Shown here: piece by piece, positions 9,549 through 19,744 of the stretch
How positions within the stretch are numbered: the first letter of the stretch is position 1
Layout of the letters: every line of letters begins with the position of its first letter
Assembly (NCBI GenBank): GCA_019155205.2
Contig: JAHNZQ020000016.1
Location: 1,502,430 to 1,566,429, forward strand
DNA length: 64,000 nt
Origin: Gracilaria vermiculophylla
Taxonomy: Eukaryota > Rhodophyta > Florideophyceae > Gracilariales > Gracilariaceae
Direction of reading: 5' to 3'
Translations under genes and position numbers: made by a program
Notes under the pieces: generated by a model
Seen by the model: the letters and a program-made list of their open reading frames with translations, nothing else
Databases searched by the model: none
What the model was told of the DNA's origin: nothing

Positions 9549-11586
9549 GAGTGGTTCAGAGTGGAAAAGAAATACAAAGATGATGAAAACGCAAGATCAC
9601 CGCACCAGTCTCGCACAGCCGGTCACAGCAGCAGTTCGAATACTGTGCACTTATTCCCATGCAGGCGAGGAGTTGGCACAATTTTACCCCAACAAACGGA
9701 TGGCACGGTGGCAGTCAGCACCTCAGGTTGGCATCAGGATTACCTTTGTCGTATTTTACGTCTGTAGAGTCACGGAGGTTGTGAAGCTGAGAAAGAAGCT
9801 CCCGACTCAATAACATGCGTAGCGCAAATAAACACGTAGATGTGCCTACAACGGAATTGGCGCCAAAATTGGAACAGTGGCCGGAGCTACCATAGCTAGC
9901 GTATAGCCCAGTGACGTGGATTCAAGGGTCAAAAAGAGAACAGTACCGCGACATGGCATATTGACGCCCCTTCGTTGAGGTGTACTTTAGGTGCAGCACT
10001 CCCACTATTGTGCCCTGCGCCCTTCCCATCTAAAAAGGAGCCACGACCACAAGCGGAAGGGGTTCCAAGGTTCCAGGGTTGACAGAGATTGTAAAATTGC
10101 AAAGATACTACTGTAGATATTGTATCTTGTGTTTTGGAAGTCTTGCGGCGTGCTTTCGTGCTCTGGCTAACCCCTCTCGCGTGGTCCTTAAGAGTGTGGC
10201 TGACACAAATTTTCTCCACGCGAAGAAAACTAATCTCAAATCTTTTCCATCCATCTTCAAGGAGGGATCATGGTTGTATCATGACTTTCTGTCGTATGTG
10301 TCTTCTCTCTCTGGTGTGGACATAAACATTCTGCTACAAAGCCAATGAAAATTTTTCTCTAAAGCTTCATCCGATTAATAGGGCCACATGCATCACACCT
10401 TTCATGGTGTGCCTGACTCAGATGTGCTGTGGCCGGATTGGATCGAAATGAGAATGGTGATGGGAGGGCAAGACCGTGTCCGAGTGCACTCTCATACTTG
10501 TTATTCTTCTGTTCTTATGAAACGTTAACGGTCTGCCACAAACAGCAATTTGAACGCAAGAAAGAGGCTTTCGGCATTTCCTTCTACAAGAAGCAAGTTA
10601 CAAAAGCGGCACATATTATACCACCATTCATTTTTAGAGGACTTCCCCAAAAACAATACATTCAAAGTTTCTTTGCACCCGAAGATCAAGAAAATACTGC
10701 GAACGGTGAAGACCTGTGTCTGCTGCCTCATTATTTGGTAGGAAAGTGTAATTCGCATTGCGATAATTTCTGTCTGCTTTCCATAGAAAATAGCTGAAGG
10801 TCCATGTTGAGTTGTATTTGTTCATCCTTAAAATGCTGTCTCGAGTCGGGGCGTCAATATTCGCTACCATCGCACTTCGTAACACAGTCTCATTTCAAGA
10901 TGGCTACCAGTTCCGGTCGAAATAATTAGTTGTGGTATGGATTCAACTTCGTCGTTTCAGAGGTTGAATGTAAAGAAACGCACAATAAAGTACTGTTGTT
11001 GAGATCCACAGCGAGAGGACAAGCGTCGGAGATCGTCGACCCCACCGCGAGCGAAAGGCAAGAACACTGGGCATCTGGTCCATGCCAATCCTTTTCGACG
11101 ATCGGCAAAGGCTGCTCTTATTGTCACGCTTCGACGCCTGTGATCCCACTGTCTCCTCTGTCCTCGGAGACAGTTACAACTCGTTAAAGCATAAGTCTGC
11201 ATCTAGCATCAGCTTTGGGTCCATCATTTTCGTAGATCCAGAAGCCTACTCTAACTCTTGAACTCTTCGCGGTATAATTGGGTACAACAACGCGCAGCCC
11301 TTATTACCTCGTTTTAAGTTGAATTGTTGTTCTAGTTCTTTTGTACCGATCACAACTATATTACTTCTGTCATTATGGCTCTCATATTGTTTTACTTGAA
11401 ATACAGTGTTTCTATTTATATTCCATAAATTGAGTTACATCGCTCATGGTATGGAAAACGTCCAAACAAGAATTCAAGGGTGAAGTGCAAAGGATATATC
11501 GCTTGCTACATTGTGGGAGGTGTACTTCGAATTGCTATTAGTTTAGGCCTCTCGTAAAACCTGACCTTAATGGAAACGTTGAATCC
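9549..11586. other. Intergenic region, 2.0 kb
   Basis: It contains the upstream region of SMC6 and the 3' side of the secreted-protein copy B. The longest open frame (around 10429-10797, plus strand) has no ATG and no recognisable motif. I see no RNA gene or repeat array. Confidence 0.55.
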
Positions 11587-12564
11587 TTAGCCTTCATACG
11601 GTATTAGTGTTTCTGCATCACCCGCGGGAACAGTAATGCAATGATTAGGGGCATCCATGACCAACTTAGTGCCCACTCGTCGTCTAATACATATCTTCGT
11701 ACCAGATACGACGCACTCAAATTTCGGGTCACAAGGGCGTGCACGACACCGTCCGGATTCTGCAGAACTATCGTCCATGTCGTAGCATTGGCCACCTCTC
11801 TCATCTGTTAGTTTGCATGCACAAAACCCTTCGGAAGAATCATTATCATTCAGCCCTTGTACGTCATTTTCAGTTCGATCTGGAACCCTATGGAGTGTAA
11901 TTTCATCATCTACCTTCACAGGAGCAGTACACTTTTCTCCGCCCACCACTAGACGCACGTAAATAGTATCCGCTGGAGTACTCGCTTCACCAGGAGTTGA
12001 CTTGAGCCGCCAGATGTAGGATGCCTTGTCGTCAAAAATACCAGACTTTATGTCCATGATGTCTGCGCGTTCCCAATGACAGAAAGTGCGAATAGCGCCT
12101 GTGTCTTGTTGCGTGTATGATACAGCCGAGCTCCAATGATGTTGTTCGCCTGCCTCCCACCTGGAGTAATCTGCTCTCGCTGTGAAGCGGTCTTCGCCCG
12201 TAACATATTTCGTAGAGCCCCACTCCACAGCAGCCATTAATCCAGCCTTTTGACCAGTTTTTATGGCCTTAAAGGCCACTACATCATTCTTCTTAAGTTG
12301 CACAGTCACAGTCTGCGGGGCCGTGGAAGAAACTTCTCGGTACTCCTTACCATTCACGTACAGAATAGCCTTTCCAAATGCAGCGAATTTGATCGTCGAA
12401 GTCGTACTATCCAGGACCTTGGCAGCAGGGTTAAGTGAAAATAAGGAATTGAGTCCGATGGGCAAACCAATGCTGTCATCTGAACCATTCCGGAAGGCTC
12501 GCCCACGAACAACAGTGAGTATGGCCGTAATAAACAGCAAAACGTATCCGATGACGACCTTCAT
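11587..12564 (-). CDS. Secreted cysteine-rich protein, two-domain family, copy B (325 aa)
   Basis: A signal peptide occupies about residues 1-22, ending in VVRGRA. The protein aligns along its length with copy A at 2533-3564; by eye about half of the positions are identical. Shared elements are LYVNGKEY, KTGQKAGLMA, RFTARADYSRWEAGEQ, IRTFCHWERAD, SYIWRL, a VGGEKC stretch, and the C-terminal module EGFCACK, RGGQCYDMDD, DPKFECV and KICIRRR, ending TLIPYEG. The linker before the cysteine module is shorter and less lysine-rich than in copy A. The copies point away from each other and enclose RRP9 and SMC6, so the duplication is not a simple tandem. No intron is seen. Function unknown; an extracellular or wall role is inferred from the signal peptide. 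Confidence 0.85.
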   Translation of the reverse strand: MKVVIGYVLLFITAILTVVRGRAFRNGSDDSIGLPIGLNSLFSLNPAAKVLDSTTSTIKFAAFGKAILYVNGKEYREVSSTAPQTVTVQLKKNDVVAFKAIKTGQKAGLMAAVEWGSTKYVTGEDRFTARADYSRWEAGEQHHWSSAVSYTQQDTGAIRTFCHWERADIMDIKSGIFDDKASYIWRLKSTPGEASTPADTIYVRLVVGGEKCTAPVKVDDEITLHRVPDRTENDVQGLNDNDSSEGFCACKLTDERGGQCYDMDDSSAESGRCRARPCDPKFECVVSGTKICIRRRVGTKLVMDAPNHCITVPAGDAETLIPYEG

Positions 12565-13730
12565 TGCCGGGGGTATATATTTTCGTGAACGTAAATGGAG
12601 GAAGACAGATTTGTTAAGAAGTGCCTGCGCAGTAAACGAAATAGAGTTGTGGATGAGGCAGATGGCAGGGGAGACTGAAGGAAGAGGCGAAATTTAAACC
12701 CATTTGGATGGCTTCTAGAATGGTGACTCTCGTCGGAGGGGAATCATTATCGGCAGAGTTACGGAAAGAAAGGTTGCTGTTCCAGTTAGCACCGCATAAT
12801 CCTTGTATCCCAGAAATGACATATTACAGGTCAAGTTCTTAATGGAGAGAGCTTCAATTTATCTCCTGCTGTAGACAAAATTTCCTTGCAGTTGTAATGA
12901 TTAGATAATCCAAAAATTAGGGAGAACACAGAAACTTGCAGTGTATAAGTGAATAAGTCCATCACGATGATTTTTGAAATTGTAGAGAGCAACAAGAAGT
13001 CAAATCCGCAAGGGGAACTACTTGCACACCTTCGGTGAGTTGATTCCCAAATGACAGTTAAGTAAATGCGTTCAACTCTCAGTCCTCTGAACCCATTCAA
13101 AACTCAGGTGAAGAAAATCATGTTTGTTTTCGCCCGCGATAACCGTTCAAACCTTTCAAAAGATACAAAACATTTCGCCTCCTGTCCTCATGAGGCCAAG
13201 GCATTTAGATAAAGGAACATTCGAGAAAATGTTTTAAGCTTCATTTCTTGTAACGAAAAGAATGCTACCAGGTCGGGGAAAATCAGGCGAAGTTGATCAC
13301 AGGCAGTGCCATTCCCCCCTTGATGACGACGAAGACGTCGTGGGTGGTTTTTCCGAAGCACATGTCCGTACTCCGTTTCTTGCTGAAACTTTGAACATCT
13401 AACGACGCGAGATCAAGATTGAGTCAATTTCAACAAACGGATCACACAAACTTGAAATTTCATTATTTTGTCATAGTAGATCTCGCTCCCGACTACAGTT
13501 GAGCATGACGACGGTGGATTCCACAGAAAGCTGCCAGGCCAACTAGAATATGATGGGTCCCACCAGCGCCTCACTTTCTGTTGACTTGTGTATTTCTTCG
13601 CAGGGAGCGACAAACATTCACGGCCTCTACTATTCTATTGAAGTGGAATCAAAGGAGAGCGGTTTGCCCTCAACTTCCCCCGGATAAGGATTAATCCTTC
13701 ACCAAGCGGCTCATCGAAAGATTATCTGCA
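12565..13730. other. Divergent intergenic region, 1.2 kb
   Basis: It lies between the start of secreted-protein copy B and the start of the CPP1-like gene, so it should hold both promoters. A TATATATA-like run sits about 15 nt upstream of the copy B ATG. I see no gene or repeat. Confidence 0.5.
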
Positions 13731-14585
13731 ATGGCCTTCGTTCAAGTTCCCTTACTCTCCGGCGTCTCCGCCGGTCGTCCAACGTTCCTATCTTCTTTCA
13801 AAGGTTGCCGAATTGCTTCAGAAATTCATCTTTGTTGCACAAGACCTTGCAATCGGCGGCCTTCGATGCTGTTTGGTTTCGGTAGCAAGAAAAAGAGCGC
13901 CCCGAACAAGGGCAGGTCAGGCACAAATCCATACCGTGCATTAGGTGTCGGTGAGGATGCTACATATGAAGAAGTCGAATCAGCTGTGAAAAGTCTATCC
14001 ATCAAGTATGCAGACAACCCGAAGAAACTCATGATGCTCGACGTATACAAAGATCAAATCTTCGAGGACAAGCTGCAAAAGCGCATGTCTGGTGCGCTCA
14101 TGCCGAAAATCAAAGAGTCTCCGTACGAGAGGAAACCGCAACCGAAGAAGAGGTTTGTCATGCCCGCCTGGGCGCAAGGCATTTTTAAACTTCCCGACTT
14201 TCCGTACTTCAAACGTACGGGTATCATCATGGGGATATTTTTCGCTCTTGGATTTGTTACCCCGACACTGGCCGGTTCTTGCATGGCCATGGCCTTTATC
14301 GCAGCTGCTGGCTTCTTGTATAACCGGGGCCTCCCAGAACCTGTGCGAGACGACTACGGTGCATACGGAGAGATTCGCCCAGTCAAACATCGTATCGTGC
14401 TCAAAACTATATTGATCAACCTTGGGGTTGCCGCTGTATTTTTCGGATTAGCACAATTGTACATGCTCTACCTTCCATTGCCACTGTGGGCACCGCCCGA
14501 TGCCTTTGTCAACGCTGCGGTAGTGATTGGTTTATGGATGTCTTGTTTATTGTTCATGGCTCAAGATCCAAACGACTTGTACTAG
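13731..14585 (+). CDS. CPP1: Plastid J-like-domain membrane protein, CPP1/CDF1 type (DUF3353), 284 aa
   Basis: CPP1 (chaperone-like protein of POR1) of plants and its cyanobacterial relatives are plastid or thylakoid membrane proteins with a degenerate J domain. In plants CPP1 stabilises protochlorophyllide oxidoreductase. Residues 1-60 are Ser/Arg/Cys-rich with few acids and look like a transit peptide. The J-like segment (about 65-125) begins NPYRALGVGEDATYEEVESAV and lacks HPD. A basic linker is followed by four hydrophobic segments near 162-178, 180-200, 222-248 and 258-278, ending MAQDPNDLY. This order of one J-like region then several membrane spans is diagnostic of the family. Its 3' end faces TRPB, 145 bp away. 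It might serve another plastid client in this organism. Confidence 0.88.
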   Translation: MAFVQVPLLSGVSAGRPTFLSSFKGCRIASEIHLCCTRPCNRRPSMLFGFGSKKKSAPNKGRSGTNPYRALGVGEDATYEEVESAVKSLSIKYADNPKKLMMLDVYKDQIFEDKLQKRMSGALMPKIKESPYERKPQPKKRFVMPAWAQGIFKLPDFPYFKRTGIIMGIFFALGFVTPTLAGSCMAMAFIAAAGFLYNRGLPEPVRDDYGAYGEIRPVKHRIVLKTILINLGVAAVFFGLAQLYMLYLPLPLWAPPDAFVNAAVVIGLWMSCLLFMAQDPNDLY

Positions 14586-14730
14586 ACGAACTAACACGGT
14601 GAATATCGACCGTTATTAGAACTTAAGTGTATTGGCTGTGTGCATAAACTTAACAGAAATTATGCAGCGTTACAGATCTATGTTGCTGTGATTTAAGGTT
14701 CATCATTTCGTCCACAGCCCATTGCTCATC

Positions 14731-16116
14731 TTAAAGCTGCAGGTCCGTGTCTCCTCTTTGCTTCAAGTATTCGACAACAGCAGTTACATCCTTGTCTCCA
14801 CGGCCAGAGCAATTGACCACAATTCTCGGCGATCCGTCGAGCGTTGGGCACAATTTATCCAGGTAAGCGATCGCGTGAGAAGTTTCCAAGGCTGGGATGA
14901 TTCCTTCAACCCTGCTTAGTAGCTTGAAAGCATCCAAAGCCTCATCGTCAGAGACGCTATAATATTCAGCTCTCTTGGTATCCCGCAAGTAACTATGTTC
15001 TGGGCCCACACCAGGGTAATCCAGACCCGCAGAAATGGAATGTGCCTCTGCTGGCATTCCATGCTCATCCTGAAGTTGATAACTCATAGAGCCATGCAGC
15101 ACGCCTAGACTTCCTTTTGCAAGAGTAGCAGCATGTTCCTCAGTCTGCAATCCTTTTCCAGCGGCTTCAACGCCAATAAGACGAACATCTTCATCAGACC
15201 TGAAATCGCTGAAAAGCCCCATGGCATTGGAACCACCCCCAACGCATGCCAGAAGAATATCAGGCTTTCCGCCCCACTTTTGCATGGCTTGTTCCCGCGT
15301 TTCTCGACCTATTACCGCCTGGAAGTCACGCACAAGCATAGGGTACGGATGAGGTCCGGCGACGCTTCCAACTATGTAATGTGTTTCAATCGGATATGTT
15401 ACCCAGTCACGGATTGCCTCGGACAAGGCGTCAGTGAGAGTGGCGGTTCCAGCCGAAACTGGACGGACTTCAGCTCCGAGCAGTCGCATGCGAAAGACGT
15501 TGAGCGCTTGACGATCCATATCTTTGGCACCCATGTACACGATACACTTCAATCCAAAGCGAGCGCAAACAGTTGCAGTGGCAACTCCATGCTGGCCAGC
15601 GCCGGTCTCCGCAATGATACGAGTCTTTCCGAGACGTTTTGCCAACAAAACTTGAGCCAGAGAGTTGTTAATCTTGTGAGCGCCCGTGTGATTGAGATCC
15701 TCTCTCTTCAGATAAATCTGAGGCCCGCTTCCATCAGCACGAGCATAGCGAGACGTTAGTCGTTCTGCGAAGTACAACGGGCTTGGTCGACCAACGTAAT
15801 CGCGCATCAGAGCGTCGAGTTCTTCATGGAAACTAGGATCGTTTTTGATCTCCTGGTAGCGTGCCGCGAGCTCTTCCAAACAGGCCATAAGCGTTTCTGG
15901 TACGTATTGGCCTCCAAAGCGACCGAATCTTCCACGCTCATTTGGCACATCCGGGTTGAACACGGTATCTTTGATGGAGGCATAATCTATGGCAACCATT
16001 CGTGGCTTCGAGAACTTAAGATTAGCGAGCTTTGGACGAGAGGAAAGGGCATGTTTGAAGGAAGGAGGCGGAGCGTGGCCAAGGAAGGTGCTCGGAGCGA
16101 ATGCGAGGCGATCCAT
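14731..16116 (-). CDS. TRPB: Tryptophan synthase beta chain, plastid-targeted (461 aa)
   Basis: TrpB joins indole and L-serine to form L-tryptophan using pyridoxal phosphate. The PLP lysine is K148 in HTGAHKINN, and the phosphate-binding loop GGGSNAMG follows at about 293. [11 protein letters not shown] near residue 55 and the serine-site segment [12 protein letters not shown] are also present. The first 40 or so residues ([16 protein letters not shown] before the conserved start) are basic and lack acids, as expected of a plastid transit peptide. The frame stays open upstream of 16116 but only with a TTG, so I use the ATG at 16116. Only the beta chain is here; the alpha chain must be elsewhere. 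Confidence 0.95.
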   Translation of the reverse strand: MDRLAFAPSTFLGHAPPPSFKHALSSRPKLANLKFSKPRMVAIDYASIKDTVFNPDVPNERGRFGRFGGQYVPETLMACLEELAARYQEIKNDPSFHEELDALMRDYVGRPSPLYFAERLTSRYARADGSGPQIYLKREDLNHTGAHKINNSLAQVLLAKRLGKTRIIAETGAGQHGVATATVCARFGLKCIVYMGAKDMDRQALNVFRMRLLGAEVRPVSAGTATLTDALSEAIRDWVTYPIETHYIVGSVAGPHPYPMLVRDFQAVIGRETREQAMQKWGGKPDILLACVGGGSNAMGLFSDFRSDEDVRLIGVEAAGKGLQTEEHAATLAKGSLGVLHGSMSYQLQDEHGMPAEAHSISAGLDYPGVGPEHSYLRDTKRAEYYSVSDDEALDAFKLLSRVEGIIPALETSHAIAYLDKLCPTLDGSPRIVVNCSGRGDKDVTAVVEYLKQRGDTDLQL

Positions 16117-18250
16117 GTTTGAAATCAGATTGAGACAACGGGGCAAACTGCGCAAGCAGGTAAACTCACCGCGAATCGAGGTCGGGGTGCAACGGCAAGA
16201 GCGGAGTGTTTCTTACGTTTGTTAAGGCAGATTTCCCTTGAACGCGCAACAAGTGTAGCGCCGCAGTAGAAAATATGTAGCATCGTGTCCAACGGGAATG
16301 CGGAATGGACTGCAGTGGACGCTAACTCCTGTGTTTCCGAGCCACAGTATCCGTGCCCCCCTGCATCCGTGCGTTGTGAGGACACGTTTGCGTTTTTATT
16401 AATGTGTCACGAGGGGCGATCACGACGCAGCACATGAAATACAGTATCACATGTCTGGTAACTCACTCTTGTGATACTTCATTTCGACAAACCGCTTTTT
16501 TTTGCATCGCACGGCCGCTCGAAAACGGTCCGTGTCTCCGGGAACCTTTGCTTCGCTGGGCCTTGTCGAATATGACCGAGAGGTAGTGTTCCTAATATGT
16601 TTCATTGCACTCAAATAGTTTTCTTGAGGCAAGTCAGAAATTGGCCTTGTAGCTCAGACACACAACACACAACAGATTCCTTACATTAAAGACAAAGACT
16701 AATAATGTGCGTTCCCCGCGAGGAAATCAAATGTAAGCAATCACAGAATCTGTTGTCCGAACATTCGACTTGGAAGTAGTCTTCATTGCACACGCTTTCC
16801 TTTGACTTGAGCGTTAAATCCGTGAAAAAGTGGCATGAAATGCTGGTTTTATCACACGAGCACCTGGCTCTGCCAAAGGTGTACCGCGATAGGCTAAGAG
16901 CTGGATAAACAGCCCCTTCCCAGAATAAAAGTACGCACGTCATCTGAAAGCCCTCCCTTTTGTGTTGAGCTCTTTCCGTCCCGACCTCCCTGCCAAGCGG
17001 TTCCCCCTCGTGTTAGAAAGCCTCGCTCCTGGTTCGCTTGTTCTATAACGTTTCTGCAATTTTTTTGTAGTCACCCTTCTCGTTTTTTCTCTCGTGATGG
17101 GACAATTTTCCTTGGGATTAAGAAAAGGGACCCTCGTTGCAAGACCTCACTAAATCTTTTTCATTCGAGTGCGATAAAAGTACCCTCAAGCATTCTGTTC
17201 TCTTTATTTGTGCTGCGGTTGCAGATATTTCTATTTGCTCTGAGAACTTCAGGGTGAAACATGTTTGGATAGTGATGGGATGACTAAGGAAATTTGCAAT
17301 GCTTGGGACGTTTGGCTAAACTTCAAACCCTCTTATGATTTTCGAATCGAGGCGACACATTTTCTAGAAAATGTTCAGCAAGAAAATTTCTCTGGCGCTG
17401 AGAGCAAATGGTATATGTTAGCTTCTGAAAGCTGTCTCTCTTTTGTCGCTCTCTACTTTTGTCTGCCGTCTTTGTATAACGCTAAAAAAAAGAGTTTAAA
17501 GGTACTTCAAAAAAGTTGTGATAGTTTATGATACTTTTCTATATGCCAATACACTCAACTGAGCAAATACTCTTCGGAAACTCGAAGCTGCAAGTTTCAC
17601 ATCACATTGTACTGTTAAGTCATAATCCTACAGTCATATGATATTTTACAGTTTGGAAGTCTGATGAATGGTTTTACATCAGTCAGCGAGCCATTGCCAT
17701 ATTCGTATCATTCTATACCTGTCAATAACTGTCTAATTCACTACTTTCAATTACCCAAGAGTTGCGTCACCCAGAGAATGATCACAATTTTTGGATATTT
17801 TGAACAGACCGCGTCGAGTAAAACCATGCAACTTGAATTCATTAACTTTTCGGTTCCTTGGGCTTAAACATTGTTCCAAGTTGATATGTAGACACAATTC
17901 ACATGTGTTCAACCAAAGATATTATTTCAGGGGCTGCGTAAAGTATTCCATCGACTTCCTAATCGTGTAAGTTATAGTAGTTAAATGTTGTTTGAGACCT
18001 GAAGCATTACAGGATTTGGAAGAGAACATGTTGGATTGGATCTAGACTTGAAACAATCGATCGAATCTTAGAGCCAAAGTTTGACCTTGATCTTTACATC
18101 AGAATAGCGGAAGATACGGGTTAATGCGTGGCCAGTGAAAGAGAACTTTTGCAGGTCTCACACCTTGTAAGAAACATGCTGGACAAGCACCATTAATGAC
18201 TAGTGAAGTCTCGGCAACCTTTTCAACAAGAACCTTAACCTGATATACGA
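16117..18250. other. Intergenic region, 2.1 kb
   Basis: This AT-rich stretch separates TRPB from the next gene. Several short open frames occur but none has a convincing ATG, composition or motif. I see no tRNA-like fold or repeat. Confidence 0.55.
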
Positions 18251-19414
18251 TCATGAAATCTTGTTAGTAACCAAGTCACACTCTTCAAGTCGCACAGCAC
18301 GGCCTTCAGCATGAGACTTGGCCGCAGCTATGGCGGCAACAATAGATGCACGTCCATCAAAGCCAGTACAAGGAGCAGGAGTGCCCTCCTTGATCATGTT
18401 CACAAAGGCCGTCATTGCGCCAGAATATGCTTCAGCATATCTATCCATAAAGAAAGAATACGGTAAGCCAGCCGAAAGACCCTGTTCATTGCTCAAAACA
18501 ACGGTATTAGGGGCCCTGTTATTGCTGTTTAGACACCCTTTGCTACCGAATACCTCGATACGTTGATCATAACCATATGAACATCTTCTCGAATTATCAA
18601 TGGTTCCAAAACTGCCATCGGACATCTTCAACACTGTAATGACTGTATCTATGTCATCGGCCTCCTTCGCTGCATCTTCAAAAGCAGTACCCGTAACATA
18701 GACGGATTCAATCTCAGCGCCGGTTATAAATCTAGCCATATCCCAATCATGAGATGTCATATCCAAAAAGATTCCGCCCGAGTTGGCCAGATACTCGGCC
18801 GGTGGTGGTGCGGGATCCCTGGAGGTAATATGAAACATGCGAAGCTGTCCAATAGCACCACTAGAAACTTGTTGCCGGACTTTGATAAAATTAGAATCAA
18901 ACCTGCGCTGAAAGCCAACGAGCAAACGCACACCGTTGGCCGCGACGGCCGCTAAACACTTATCAATAGTTGCGAGATCATTGGAAATGGGCTTTTCGCA
19001 GAATATATCCTTTCCGGCTTCCGCGCTCTTTATGATCTGTTCGGCATGAAACGGAGTTGGAGATCCAATCACGATGCCTTTCACGTTGTCATTGGAGAGA
19101 AGATCCTCCCAGTTGGGCGTCCACGTGGTAGAGTAATCTTCGGCGACCATTCGACCAAACTTTTCAAACGGATCGGCAACCGCGACGAGGGATGCTGAAT
19201 TCAATTGCGAGATGGTTCTGGCATGCACCTGCCCAATGCGACCGCAACCGATCACAGCGACTCCCACAGACGCATCGGCCGCGGACGCCCGAAGCAAAAT
19301 TCGGGCAGATGCGGCACGTTTACCGCGCGGCGCATGGCGCGTTTCTCGAGCGTCAGTGAAAGAACTGGCGGACAAGCCGTTCGGGACAAAACTGGATACA
19401 AACGCAAGGGCCAT
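18251..19414 (-). CDS. Gfo/Idh/MocA family dehydrogenase, inositol 2-dehydrogenase-like (387 aa)
   Basis: This NAD(P)-dependent sugar or cyclitol dehydrogenase has a Rossmann motif VIGCGRIGQVHA at about 53-64, the catalytic EKP motif (FCEKPIS, Lys about 141), and the active-site segment LDMTSHDWDMARF at about 220, typical of bacterial IolG myo-inositol 2-dehydrogenases. Residues 1-50 are rich in Ser, Arg and Ala with almost no acids, suggesting import into plastid or mitochondrion. The open frame extends upstream to a TTG at 19585, but the first ATG is at 19414. It shares a 330-bp divergent promoter with a glycosyltransferase. Family membership is clear; the substrate (myo-inositol or a related sugar) is an inference. 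Confidence 0.87.
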   Translation of the reverse strand: MALAFVSSFVPNGLSASSFTDARETRHAPRGKRAASARILLRASAADASVGVAVIGCGRIGQVHARTISQLNSASLVAVADPFEKFGRMVAEDYSTTWTPNWEDLLSNDNVKGIVIGSPTPFHAEQIIKSAEAGKDIFCEKPISNDLATIDKCLAAVAANGVRLLVGFQRRFDSNFIKVRQQVSSGAIGQLRMFHITSRDPAPPPAEYLANSGGIFLDMTSHDWDMARFITGAEIESVYVTGTAFEDAAKEADDIDTVITVLKMSDGSFGTIDNSRRCSYGYDQRIEVFGSKGCLNSNNRAPNTVVLSNEQGLSAGLPYSFFMDRYAEAYSGAMTAFVNMIKEGTPAPCTGFDGRASIVAAIAAAKSHAEGRAVRLEECDLVTNKIS

Positions 19415-19744
19415 TCGTATCCAACCGAATTGACGGGTTTCAAGAAAGAAGTAAAGATCCGCTGGGGCGAACGCAAGCTCACTGCGGGTCTGGGGCGCGA
19501 AACTCGGGGGCGGCGAGGGCCAATGGCGGGGAGCGAAGGCGGGGACGATGAGCTCGCCTCCGTCGCGGCCACTCGACGCTGCCAACGGCGACGCGTGATG
19601 TCCTCACAAAGAAAGAGACAAGAAGTCACGTGCCACTCGCTGTCACGCCACGTGGGTCTGTCACGCGGTGGGGCGATGGCCAACGCTCGCCAGTTGCGGC
19701 GCTGACTGTCTACGCGAACCATCGCACTCGCGCGTGCTGGCGCG
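19415..19744. promoter_or_regulatory. Shared divergent promoter with two CACGTG boxes
   Basis: This 330-bp interval separates the start codons of the inositol dehydrogenase-like gene (minus) and the double glycosyltransferase (plus). Perfect CACGTG palindromes lie at 19627-19632 and 19649-19654, 22 bp apart, close to two helical turns. CACGTG is the classic site for bHLH and some bZIP factors. A site pair with helical spacing between two divergent genes suggests common control (inference). No clear TATA box is seen on either side. Confidence 0.45.

Noticed and set aside
10429..10797. 122-codon frame on the plus strand in the 9.5-11.6 kb gap
   Set aside because: It has no ATG at all, only a GTG, and no recognisable motif.
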